Origin: Falsiroseomonas bella
Lineage (GTDB): Bacteria; Pseudomonadota; Alphaproteobacteria; Acetobacterales; Acetobacteraceae
Length of the DNA stretch: 64,000 bases
Direction: 5' to 3'
Assembly: GCF_003173615.1 (NCBI RefSeq)
Contig: NZ_QGNA01000002.1
Location: 868,001-932,000 of the forward strand
Notes under the pieces: generated by a model
The model's database searches: none
What the model was told of the DNA's origin: nothing
What the model saw: only the letters and a program-made list of their open reading frames with translations
Translations under genes and position numbers: made by a program
In this document: positions 25,983 to 34,440 of the stretch, one piece after another
Layout of the letters: every line of letters begins with the position of its first letter
Numbering within the stretch: the first letter of the stretch is position 1

Positions 25983-26792
25983 GTGGCGGAAGAGGCGCCG
26001 ATCCTCGCAGCCGAGCATGTCAGCCTGCGCTTCGGCGGCGTGCGGGCGCTGACCGACGTCTCCTTCTCCGTCCGGCGCGGGGAGATCTTCTCGATCATCG
26101 GGCCGAACGGCGCGGGCAAGACCTCCATGGTCAACTGCGTCTCCGGCCGCTACCGGCCGACCGAGGGGCGCGTGCTGTTCGAAGGGCAGGACATCACGCG
26201 GCTCGGCCCGAACCGGCGCGCCAGCCTCGGCATCGGCCGCACCTTCCAGAACCTGGCGCTGTTCGGCCACATGAGCGTGCTGGACAACATCATGGTCGGC
26301 CGCCACCACCTGCTGAAGACCGGCCTGCTGCGCGGCATGCTCTACTGGTTCGGCGGCGCGCAGAAGGAGGAGCTGGAGCACCGCCGCGAGGTCGAGGAGA
26401 TCATCGACTTCCTGGAGATCCAGCACGTCCGCAAGGCGCCGGCCGGCACGCTGCCCTATGGCCTGCGCAAGCGCGTGGAGTTGGCGCGCGCCGTCGCGGT
26501 GCGGCCGCGGCTGATCCTGCTGGACGAACCGATGGCGGGCATGAACCTCGAGGAGAAGGAGGACATGGCCCGCTTCATCGTGGACCTCAACGAGGAATGG
26601 GGCATGACCGTGCTCATGATCGAGCACGACATGGGCGTGGTGATGGACATCTCCCACCGCGTCATGGTGCTCGACTTCGGGCGCAGGATCGCGGAGGGCC
26701 AGCCGGAGGAGGTCCTGGCCGATCCGCATGTGAGGCGCGCCTATCTCGGCGAAGCCGACGAGGTGACTCAGCCGGCGGAGGAGGTCGTTTGA
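25983..26792 (+). CDS. livG: Branched-chain amino acid-type ABC transporter ATP-binding protein (LivG-like)
   Basis: A 269-residue ATPase, the first gene of a long Liv-type operon. Walker A is GPNGAGKTS, Walker B LILLDEPMAGMN, and the signature region reads LPYGLRKRVELARAV, slightly off the usual LSYGQQRRLEIARAL. The start is GTG at 25983; an ATG 8 nt upstream is in another frame. With LivF it powers uptake through LivH and LivM. Confidence 0.92.
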   Translation: MAEEAPILAAEHVSLRFGGVRALTDVSFSVRRGEIFSIIGPNGAGKTSMVNCVSGRYRPTEGRVLFEGQDITRLGPNRRASLGIGRTFQNLALFGHMSVLDNIMVGRHHLLKTGLLRGMLYWFGGAQKEELEHRREVEEIIDFLEIQHVRKAPAGTLPYGLRKRVELARAVAVRPRLILLDEPMAGMNLEEKEDMARFIVDLNEEWGMTVLMIEHDMGVVMDISHRVMVLDFGRRIAEGQPEEVLADPHVRRAYLGEADEVTQPAEEVV

Positions 26793-26796
26793 GCCC

Positions 26797-26860
26797 GCAT
26801 GCGATGACCGCAGGGCGCAGCGGCGGCACGCCGCGAGCAGCAGAGGTCTGAATCGCATGC
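26797..26860 (+). promoter_or_regulatory. Inverted repeat that could mask the ligase start codon
   Basis: GCATGCGAT at 26797-26805 is the exact reverse complement of ATCGCATGC at 26852-26860, which contains the ATG (26857) of the acyl-CoA ligase gene. A smaller GCGGCG-N3-CGCCGC hairpin (26820-26834) sits inside the loop. If folded, the mRNA would hide the ligase start codon. Structure is computed by eye only. Confidence 0.35.
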
Positions 26861-28764
26861 GCGAAGATGCGCTCGACACGCTGCCGAAGCTGCTGGCGCA
26901 CAACGCGGCGCAGCACGGCGGCGAGGTCGCGCTGCGGGAGAAGCAGTTCGGCATCTGGCGCAGCCTGACCTGGGCCGAGCATCAGGAGCGCACCCGCTGC
27001 ATCGCGCTCGGCCTGCGCTGGCTCGGCGTGGGAGAGGGCGATGTCGTCGGGCTGATCGGCGACAACCGGCCCGAATGGGTGATGGGCGAGATCGCGGCGC
27101 ATGCCGTGCGCGCGCGGTCCCTCGGCATCTATCGTGACGCGCTGGATGACGAGGTGGCCTATCTCCTCGAATTCGCAGGCGCTCGCCTGGTCTTCGCCGA
27201 GGACGAGGAGCAGGTGGACAAGCTGCTCAACATCAGCGACCGCGTGAAGACGCTGCAGCACATCGTCTATGCCGATCCGCGCGGCATGCGGAAATACGAC
27301 GACCCGCGCCTGCTGCCGCTGGAAACGCTGATCAGGTCCGGCCTGGAACTGGGGCTGCAGCAGCCGCGCCTGTATGACGAGATGGTGGCGGCGACGCGGG
27401 GCGAGGACATCGCCATTCTCTGCACCACCTCCGGCACCACGGCGCGGCCGAAGCTCGCCATGCTGACCGGCGGCGCGCTGATCCGGCATTGCCGATCCTA
27501 CCTGAAGGCCGATCCGAAGGGGCCGCAGGACGAATACGTCTCGGTCCTGCCGCTGCCCTGGATCATGGAGCAGATCTACGTCCTCGGCTGGGGCCTCATC
27601 TCCCGCATGAAGGTCAACTTCGTCGAGGAGCCCGAGACGATGATGGCCGACTTCCGGGAGATCGGGCCCACCTTCGTGCTCTTCGCGCCGCGCGTGTGGG
27701 AGGCGCTGGCTGCGGAGGTGCGCGCGAAGGTGATGGACGCGTCGCCCTTCAAGCGGCGCATGTTCGACCTCGGCATGAAGATGGGGCTGGAGGCGGTGGC
27801 GCAGGGCCGCCGCTCGGCGGCGGCCGATGCGCTGCTGTTCCGCGCGCTGCGCGACCGGCTCGGCTTCTCCCGCCTCACTTCCGCGGCGACCGGCGGCGCG
27901 GCACTCGGGCCGGACACCTTCCGCTTCTTCCAGGCCATGGGCGTGCCGCTGCGCCAGCTCTACGGCCAGACCGAGCTGCTCGGCGCCTATACGCTGCATC
28001 GCGCGAACGAGGTGGACTTCGACAGCGTTGGCGTGGTGTTCGACGACAGCATCGAGTTGCGCATCGACGAGCCGGATGCGAACGGCGTGGGCGAGATCGT
28101 GACGCGCCACCCCAACATGTTTGCGGGCTATCTCGGCGTGAACGACAACCCGGACCTGCGCGGGGGCTGGCTGCACACGGGCGATGCCGGATATGTCGCG
28201 AAGTCCGGCCAGCTCGTGGTGATCGACCGCATCAAGGACATCGCCGAGACCTCCGGCGGCGACCGGTTCAGCCCGCAATACATCGAGAACAAGCTGAAAT
28301 TCTCGCCCTATGTCGCCGAGGCCGTGGTGCTGGGCGCGGGCAAGCCGCACCTGGCCGCGATGATCTGCATCCGCTTTCCGATCGTGTCGAAATGGGCCGA
28401 ACGCAGCCGGATCGCCTTCACGACCTATTCCGACCTCTCGGCCAAGCCGCAGGTGCTGGAGCTGCTTCGGGCGGAGGTGGAGAAGGTCAACGCCACGCTC
28501 CCCCTGGCGCAGCAGCTTCGCGACTTCGTGCTGCTCTACAAGGAATTGGACGCCGACGATGAGGAACTCACGCGCACGCGCAAGGTGCGCCGCGGCGTCA
28601 TCGCGCAGAAGTACGGCGACATCATCGAGGCGATCTATCGCGGCGACCCCGCGATCCCGGTGGACACCACCATCGCCTTCCAGGACGGTACGAAGCAGCG
28701 CATCCGCACCACGCTGACGGTGGCACGTCTTGGCGCGGGGCGTGCGGCGATGGCGGCGGAGTAG
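26857..28764 (+). CDS. Long-chain acyl-CoA synthetase-like AMP-binding protein
   Basis: A 635-residue adenylate-forming enzyme. The AMP-binding P-loop is TTSGTTARPKLAML near residue 190; YGQTELLG near 370 and WLHTGDAGYV near 445 are the other core motifs. It would activate a fatty or other carboxylic acid to its CoA thioester. It lies inside the Liv operon, 5 nt before livH, a recurring arrangement that links uptake of an acid to its activation. The exact substrate is not visible. Confidence 0.9.
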   Translation: MREDALDTLPKLLAHNAAQHGGEVALREKQFGIWRSLTWAEHQERTRCIALGLRWLGVGEGDVVGLIGDNRPEWVMGEIAAHAVRARSLGIYRDALDDEVAYLLEFAGARLVFAEDEEQVDKLLNISDRVKTLQHIVYADPRGMRKYDDPRLLPLETLIRSGLELGLQQPRLYDEMVAATRGEDIAILCTTSGTTARPKLAMLTGGALIRHCRSYLKADPKGPQDEYVSVLPLPWIMEQIYVLGWGLISRMKVNFVEEPETMMADFREIGPTFVLFAPRVWEALAAEVRAKVMDASPFKRRMFDLGMKMGLEAVAQGRRSAAADALLFRALRDRLGFSRLTSAATGGAALGPDTFRFFQAMGVPLRQLYGQTELLGAYTLHRANEVDFDSVGVVFDDSIELRIDEPDANGVGEIVTRHPNMFAGYLGVNDNPDLRGGWLHTGDAGYVAKSGQLVVIDRIKDIAETSGGDRFSPQYIENKLKFSPYVAEAVVLGAGKPHLAAMICIRFPIVSKWAERSRIAFTTYSDLSAKPQVLELLRAEVEKVNATLPLAQQLRDFVLLYKELDADDEELTRTRKVRRGVIAQKYGDIIEAIYRGDPAIPVDTTIAFQDGTKQRIRTTLTVARLGAGRAAMAAE

Positions 28765-28769
28765 GGCCC

Positions 28770-29663
28770 ATGGATCTCACGCTGCTGTTCCAGCTCACGC
28801 TCAACGGCCTGATCGTCGGCGCGCTCTACGGCGTCGTCGCGATGAGCTTCGTGCTGATCTACAAGGCGTCGCAGGTGGTGAACTTCGCGCAGGGCGAGTT
28901 CCTGCTGGTCGGCGCCTGGGTCTGCTGGTGGTTCCTGACGGAGTGGCAACTGCCGTTCTGGCTCGGCTTCCTGTTCACCCTCGCCTTCATGACCGTCTTC
29001 GGCCTGGTGTTGCAGGTCGTGGTGCTGCGCCCGCTGATCGGCGAGCCGGTGATCAGCGTGATCATGGCGACGATCGGCCTCGGCATCTTCTTCCAGGCGT
29101 TGATGAAGTGGATCTTCGGCGTCTTCGCCAAGCCCTTCCCGCCGATCTTCGAGACGGAGCGCGTCAGCGTGCTGGGGCTGGACGTGCAGACGGTCTATCT
29201 CGCCAGCCTCGGCATCTCGCTGCTGATCATGCTGGGCTTCGCCTGGTTCTTCACCAGCTCCAAGCACGGCTTGGCGATGCGCGCCACCGCCTTCGACCAG
29301 CAGGTGGCGCAATCCCTCGGCGTCTCCGTGCCCAAGGTCTTCGCCATGTCCTGGGCCATCTCCGCCGTGGTGTCCGCGGTCGCCGGCGTGGTGGTCGGCG
29401 TGGTGAACGGCGTCTCCTCCGCGCTGTCCTTCTATGGCATCAAGGTGTTCCCGGCGGTCATCCTCGGCGGGTTGGATTCGATCCTGGGCGCGGTGCTCGG
29501 CGGCGTCATCATCGGCCTGCTGGAGAACTGGGCGCACTACCTGGACAGCCAGTGGCTGAACTGGGGCAACATGTTCCAGATCGCGCCCTTCTACGCGCTG
29601 GTGCTGATCCTGCTGCTGAAGCCGTACGGCCTGTTCGGCACGAAAAACATCGAGCGGGTCTGA
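28770..29663 (+). CDS. livH: Branched-chain amino acid-type ABC permease (LivH-like)
   Basis: A 297-residue polytopic permease: MDLTLLFQLTLNGLIVGALY at the start, VNFAQGEFLLVGAWV (the conserved LivH FAQGE motif), and the loop ATAFDQQVAQSLGVSVPKVF that contacts the ATPase. It is 6 nt upstream of livM. Confidence 0.94.
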   Translation: MDLTLLFQLTLNGLIVGALYGVVAMSFVLIYKASQVVNFAQGEFLLVGAWVCWWFLTEWQLPFWLGFLFTLAFMTVFGLVLQVVVLRPLIGEPVISVIMATIGLGIFFQALMKWIFGVFAKPFPPIFETERVSVLGLDVQTVYLASLGISLLIMLGFAWFFTSSKHGLAMRATAFDQQVAQSLGVSVPKVFAMSWAISAVVSAVAGVVVGVVNGVSSALSFYGIKVFPAVILGGLDSILGAVLGGVIIGLLENWAHYLDSQWLNWGNMFQIAPFYALVLILLLKPYGLFGTKNIERV

Positions 29664-29669
29664 GCGGAC

Positions 29670-30743
29670 ATGGCCACCGTCTCCCTGCTGCCTGCCGGCG
29701 ACTACCGCACGACCTACCGCGCCGACACCACGATCTTCCCAACGCGCAACAGCCGGATCGCGCTGTGGCTCGGCATCGCGCTGGTCGCCGCCTCGCCACT
29801 CTTCTTCGGCCGGTACGAGCTCTCGCTGCTGATCAACATCGGCATCCTGGGGATTGCCGCGCTCGGCCTGAACATCCTCGTCGGTTTTACCGGCCAGATC
29901 AGCATCGGTCATGCCGCCTTCTTCGGCGTCGGCGCCTTCGCCTCCGCTTGGCTGCATGACAGATTCCTCATCCCAGTCTGGGCCTGCATCCCGCTTGCCG
30001 GCCTCATCACAGCGGTGGTCGGCATCGTCTTCGGCGCGCCGGCGGCGCGGCTGAAGGGCCTCTACCTCGCCATCGCGACGCTCGCCGCGCAGTTCATCCT
30101 GGAGGATTTCTTCGCCCGCTCCGCCTGGTTCACCGGCGGCGTCGCCGGCCGCATCACCGAACCGCTGACGCTGTTCGGCTTCGCCTTCGACCGCGAGGAA
30201 AGCTACCTCTACGTCGTCCTCTTCTACGTCGTCCTGATGTACCTGGCGGCGGCGAACCTGATGCGCACGCGCGATGGCCGCGCCCTGGTCGCGGTGCGGG
30301 ACCACTATCTCTCCGCCGAGATCATGGGCATCAACCTGGCCTATTACCGCACGCTCAGCTTCGGCATCGCCAGCCTTTATGCCGGCATCGGCGGCGCGCT
30401 CTACGCGCACTACCTGATGTTCGTCAGCGTGGAGGCGTTCAACATCCTCTTCTCCATCCAGTTCCTCGGCATGGTGATCATCGGCGGCCTCGGCAGCATC
30501 ATGGGCAGCCTGATGGGCGCGGCCTTCATGGTGCTGCTGCCGGAGGTGGTGCAGACTGCGGCCGAGGCCCTCGCGGGCGGCGCGATCGATCGCGCGCTGA
30601 AGCTCGGCGCCTCCATCTCCTATCTGCGGGAGATGGCGATCGGCGCCGCGATCATCGCCTTCCTGATCTTCGAGCCGGACGGCCTCGCGCATCGCTGGCG
30701 TCTGGTGAAGGCGTATTGGAAACTCTACCCGTACTCGCACTGA
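29670..30743 (+). CDS. livM: Branched-chain amino acid-type ABC permease (LivM-like)
   Basis: A 357-residue permease with a longer cytoplasmic N-terminus. GFTGQISIGHAAFFGVGAF is the LivM hallmark, followed by the loop VRDHYLSAEIMGINLAYYR. About nine membrane segments are apparent. It works with LivH as the channel pair. Confidence 0.94.
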   Translation: MATVSLLPAGDYRTTYRADTTIFPTRNSRIALWLGIALVAASPLFFGRYELSLLINIGILGIAALGLNILVGFTGQISIGHAAFFGVGAFASAWLHDRFLIPVWACIPLAGLITAVVGIVFGAPAARLKGLYLAIATLAAQFILEDFFARSAWFTGGVAGRITEPLTLFGFAFDREESYLYVVLFYVVLMYLAAANLMRTRDGRALVAVRDHYLSAEIMGINLAYYRTLSFGIASLYAGIGGALYAHYLMFVSVEAFNILFSIQFLGMVIIGGLGSIMGSLMGAAFMVLLPEVVQTAAEALAGGAIDRALKLGASISYLREMAIGAAIIAFLIFEPDGLAHRWRLVKAYWKLYPYSH

Positions 30744-30766
30744 ACGACATGGGAGGATACCGAGAG

Positions 30767-32233
30767 ATGCTCACCCGGAAGACCATGCTGGCCGCCGCGG
30801 GCGCGCTGGCGATCGCAGCACCTGCCGCCGCCCAGCCGATCCCGGTCGGGCACCTCATGGACAATTCCGGCGCCACCAGCGATGTCGGCGTGCCCTATGG
30901 CCAGGGTGTGTCGGACGCGCTGCGCTGGGTGAACGCCACGCGCAACGGCGTCGCGGGCCGCCAGCTCAACGTGCTTGGCTTCGACTATGGCTACCAGGCG
31001 CCGCGCGCCGTGAGCCAGTACCAGGCCTGGTCGCGCCAGAACGTCGTCGCCATCCAGGGCTGGGGCACCGCGGATACCGAGGCGCTGGTGCGCTTCGTCA
31101 CGCGCGACCGCATCCCCTACATCTCCGGCTCCTACTCCGCCGCGTTGACCGATGCCGGCGGGCAGAGCGGGCGGCAGGGCGTGGAGGCCGCGCCCTACAA
31201 CTTCTTCTACGGCCCGTCCTACTCCGATGCGCTGCGGGGGATGCTGATCTGGGCCAAGCAGGATTGGGAGAGCCGCGGCCAGCAGGGCCGGCCGAAATAC
31301 GTCCACATGGGCGCCAACCATCCCTACCCGAATTCGCCGAAGGAAGCCGGCGAGACGCTGGCGCGCGAACTCGGCTTCGATGTGCTGCCGGCGATCCAGT
31401 TCGCGCTGACGCCGGGCGACTACACCGCGCAGTGCCTCACGCTGCGCCAGCAGGGCGCGAACTACGCCTATCTTGGCAACACGGCGGGCTCCAACATCTC
31501 CGTCCTGCGCGCCTGCCAGACCGCGGGTGTGCAGGTGCAGTTCCTCGGCAATGTCTGGGGCATGGACGAGAACGCGATGAAGGCGGCCGGCACCGCGGCC
31601 AACGGCGTGGTCTTCCCGGTGCGCACCGATGCCACGTGGGGCGAGATCACCGGCCAAGTTCAGCCTCCCGCACCTGAACGCAGTGCCGGCGTGAGAGGGG
31701 CACTTGCCGCACTGCGCCGCGCACAGGAAGCATTGCGTCCCGTAGACGGCAGTGCGGAGCTGGTCGGCGACATCGAGCGCGCCATCGCTGCGCTGGAGGC
31801 CGAGCCTCTTCCGGCGCCTCCCGCACCGCCGGCTGGCCTTGCCCTGCTGCGCGAGATCAGCCGCATCTCCGACCAGGCCGGCAACGCCTATCGCCCGGTC
31901 CACTATCTCGCCGGCGTCTGCGCCGCGATGCTGATGGTGGAGGCGATGGACACGGCGGCGGCGAATGGCGGCCAGATCACCGGCGTCCGCATCCGCGATG
32001 GGTTCTACGCGCGGCAGAACTGGGTGCCGGCCGGCTTCGACGGCGTCTGCGTGCCCTCCACCTTTACCGCGACCGACCATCGCGGCACTCTGCGCGTCGG
32101 CCTCTATCGCGCGCGCGTGACCGGCGACACTTCCCAGGGCACGGTGGGTGAGCTGATGCAGGCCGGGACTATGCGGCTTGAGCCGGTTACGACCATCACG
32201 CTTGATCGCCGCGCCGACTGGCTCGGCTGGTGA
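30767..32233 (+). CDS. Branched-chain amino acid-type ABC substrate-binding protein with an internal insertion
   Basis: A 488-residue periplasmic binding protein. The signal peptide is MLTRKTMLAAAGALAIAAPA with AAA-Q cleavage; the mature part begins PIPVGHLMDNSGATSDVG. The core is typical of this acyl-ligase-linked family (GNVWGMDENAMKAAG, then AYRPVHYLAGVCAA). Residues about 292-357 (DNA about 31640-31845) carry an extra helical, Pro/Ala-flanked segment (PAPERSAGVRGALAALRRA onward) not expected from the family, between the two lobes' conserved blocks. A GGGAGGA site precedes the ATG. The gene overlaps livF by 4 nt. Confidence 0.88.
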   Translation: MLTRKTMLAAAGALAIAAPAAAQPIPVGHLMDNSGATSDVGVPYGQGVSDALRWVNATRNGVAGRQLNVLGFDYGYQAPRAVSQYQAWSRQNVVAIQGWGTADTEALVRFVTRDRIPYISGSYSAALTDAGGQSGRQGVEAAPYNFFYGPSYSDALRGMLIWAKQDWESRGQQGRPKYVHMGANHPYPNSPKEAGETLARELGFDVLPAIQFALTPGDYTAQCLTLRQQGANYAYLGNTAGSNISVLRACQTAGVQVQFLGNVWGMDENAMKAAGTAANGVVFPVRTDATWGEITGQVQPPAPERSAGVRGALAALRRAQEALRPVDGSAELVGDIERAIAALEAEPLPAPPAPPAGLALLREISRISDQAGNAYRPVHYLAGVCAAMLMVEAMDTAAANGGQITGVRIRDGFYARQNWVPAGFDGVCVPSTFTATDHRGTLRVGLYRARVTGDTSQGTVGELMQAGTMRLEPVTTITLDRRADWLGW

Positions 32234-33069
32234 GCGAGGCCGCGACCCTCGACAGCAAGGCTCCCCCGTCAGCGGGGGAGCCGCCGCTGCTGGAAGTCAA
32301 CAACATCGAGGTCGTGTACAGCGACGTGATCCTGGTGCTGCGCGGGCTTTCCCTCGCGGTGCCGAAGGGCAGGATCGTGGCGCTGCTCGGCGCCAACGGC
32401 GCCGGCAAGTCCACCACGCTGAAGGCCATCTCCGGCCTGCTGAAGTCCGAGGAAGGCGAGGTCACGCGCGGCGACATCCGCTTCGCGGGCGAGCGCATCA
32501 ACGGCGTCGAGGCGCACCAGATCGTGCGCAAGGGCATCTTCCAGGTGATGGAGGGCCGCCGCATCGTCGCAGACATGACCGCGCTGGAGAATCTGCGCCT
32601 CGGCGCCTTCACGCGCAGCGACGGCGAGGTGAAGCGCGACATCGACATGGTCTACTCCTATTTCCCGCGCCTGAAGGAACGCACGGGCCTCGCGGGCTAT
32701 CTCTCCGGCGGCGAGCAGCAGATGCTCGCCATCGGCCGCGCGCTGATGGCGCGGCCGAAGCTGATCCTGATGGACGAGCCTTCCATGGGCCTGTCGCCGC
32801 TGCTGGTGAAGGAGGTCTTCGGCATCATCCGCCGGCTGAACGAAGAGCTCGGCATCACCATCCTGCTGGTCGAGCAGAACGCCCGCATGGCGCTCTCCGT
32901 CGCCAGCTACGGCTATGTGATGGAGCAGGGGAAGGTCGTGCTGGACGGCACGGCGGAGGCGCTGGCGAACAACGAGGATGTGAAGGAGTTCTACCTCGGT
33001 GGCCATGGCGCGGATCGCAAATCCTTCCGCAACCTGAAATCCTACAAGCGGCGGAAACGCTGGCTATGA
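32230..33069 (+). CDS. livF: Branched-chain amino acid-type ABC transporter ATP-binding protein (LivF-like)
   Basis: A 279-residue ATPase with Walker A GANGAGKST, signature LSGGEQQMLAIGRAL and Walker B LILMDEPSMGLSP, and LivF-type VVYSDVILVLRGLSL near the N-terminus. The start is GTG overlapping the binding-protein stop (GTGA). The basic C-terminal tail (KSFRNLKSYKRRKRWL) is longer than usual for LivF. Confidence 0.92.
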   Translation: MSEAATLDSKAPPSAGEPPLLEVNNIEVVYSDVILVLRGLSLAVPKGRIVALLGANGAGKSTTLKAISGLLKSEEGEVTRGDIRFAGERINGVEAHQIVRKGIFQVMEGRRIVADMTALENLRLGAFTRSDGEVKRDIDMVYSYFPRLKERTGLAGYLSGGEQQMLAIGRALMARPKLILMDEPSMGLSPLLVKEVFGIIRRLNEELGITILLVEQNARMALSVASYGYVMEQGKVVLDGTAEALANNEDVKEFYLGGHGADRKSFRNLKSYKRRKRWL

Positions 33070-34295
33070 CGAACCACTACGATGGCCTGGAGACGCGCAG
33101 CGCCTCGGCCCGCGCGGCCGCACTGACCGTCGCCTTGCCGCATGCGATCGCGCGCGCGCAGCGCTCAGCCGCCTATCACGACCTTCTGCACGATGTGGAC
33201 GCGGCCGGCGTCGTGGACCTCGAGGTGCTGTCGCATCTGCCGGTCACGCGGAAGTCGGAGCTGATCCGGCTGCAGGCGGAAGCTCCGCCGCTCGGCGGCT
33301 TCAATGTCACGCCGCTGTGCGACCTTGCGCGCGTCTTCTCCTCGCCGGGCCCGATCCATGAGGCGCAGGCGGAGGGCACCGATCCGTGGCGCTTCGCCCG
33401 CGCGCTGCACGCCACCGGGCTGCGCCGTGGCATGCTGCTGCACAATTGCTTCGCCTATCACTTCACGCCTGCTGGCTTCATGCTGGATTTCGGAGCCCGC
33501 GCGCTCGGCTGCCCGGTCTTTCCCGCCGGTCCCGGCAACACGGAAGCGCAGGCCCGTGCCGCGGCGCATCTCCGTCCTGTCTGCTATGCCGGCACGCCGG
33601 AATACCTGAAGGCGATCCTGGAAGCCGGCGACGCGCTCGGCCTCGACCTGTCCAGCCTCAGGCTCGGTCATGTGACGGGCGGCGCCTACCTGCCGGCGCT
33701 GCGGTCCTTCTACGCCGATCGAGGCCTGACCGTGCTGCAGAGCTACGGCACTGCCGATCTCGGCCTCATCGCCTATGAGTCAGAGGCCCGCGAAGGGCTG
33801 ATCGTGGACGAGGCCGTGGTGGTGGAGATCGTCCGCCCCGGCACCGGCGATCCCGTGCCGGAAGGCGAGGTGGGCGAGGTGCTGGTGACGCTGCTCGACA
33901 GCCCCGACCCGCTGATCCGCTTCGCCACCGGCGACCTCTCCGCGATCCTTCCCGGCCAGTCTCCCTGCGGCCGAACCAACGCGCGCATCAGGGGCTGGAT
34001 GGGCCGCGCCGACCAGGCGACGAAGGTGCGCGGCCTGTTCGTCCGGCCGGAGCAGGTGGCGGAGGTGATGCGCGCGCATCCGGGTCTTGGCCGCGCACGC
34101 CTCGTGGTAGGCAGCGCGGAGGGCAAGGACACGATGGTGCTGCGCGTGGAGACGCCGGTGCGGGACGCCGCGCTGGTCGAGAGCCTCGCGAAGTCTCTGC
34201 AGGGCATCACGCGCCTGCGCGGCGAGGTGCGGCTGGAAGAACCCGGCGCGCTGCCGAACGATGGCAAGGTGATCGAGGATACGAGGGCGGGGTGA
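33066..34295 (+). CDS. Phenylacetate-CoA ligase-like AMP-dependent synthetase family protein
   Basis: A 409-residue PaaK-like protein. YHDLLHDVDAAGV and LPVTRKSELIRLQ near the N-terminus, LQSYGTADLGLIAYE near residue 225 and IRFATGDLSAIL near 280 are PaaK-type motifs. The usual P-loop SSGTTG is replaced by FSSPGPI around residue 98, so adenylation may be changed or lost. It overlaps livF by 4 nt and ends the tightly coupled part of the operon, just before a repeat element. Confidence 0.85.
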   Translation: MTNHYDGLETRSASARAAALTVALPHAIARAQRSAAYHDLLHDVDAAGVVDLEVLSHLPVTRKSELIRLQAEAPPLGGFNVTPLCDLARVFSSPGPIHEAQAEGTDPWRFARALHATGLRRGMLLHNCFAYHFTPAGFMLDFGARALGCPVFPAGPGNTEAQARAAAHLRPVCYAGTPEYLKAILEAGDALGLDLSSLRLGHVTGGAYLPALRSFYADRGLTVLQSYGTADLGLIAYESEAREGLIVDEAVVVEIVRPGTGDPVPEGEVGEVLVTLLDSPDPLIRFATGDLSAILPGQSPCGRTNARIRGWMGRADQATKVRGLFVRPEQVAEVMRAHPGLGRARLVVGSAEGKDTMVLRVETPVRDAALVESLAKSLQGITRLRGEVRLEEPGALPNDGKVIEDTRAG

Positions 34296-34320
34296 CGGCA
34301 TCGGGTCGGCACGCTCCGTC

Positions 34321-34420
34321 GCGCCCCCACCCCAACCCTCCCCCGCGTCGCAGGGGAGGGAGCAGCATGCGCCTCTTCTCCCTCCCCCGAATGCGGGGGA
34401 GGGTCGGGGTGGGGGCCGCG
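34321..34420 (+). repeat. Dispersed palindromic element, copy A1 (intergenic)
   Basis: Begins CCCCCACCCCAACCCTCCCC and ends GGTCGGGGTGGGGG, with internal palindromes such as CTCCCTCCCCCG/CGGGGGAGGG. The ends are inverted copies of each other. The same element appears at 56260-56381 and 58792-58913, with shorter relatives at 52722-52763 and 60139-60208. Here it fills most of the 145-nt gap between two ligase genes. Confidence 0.75.
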
Positions 34421-34440
34421 CGGCCTGCCCTGAACAACGC

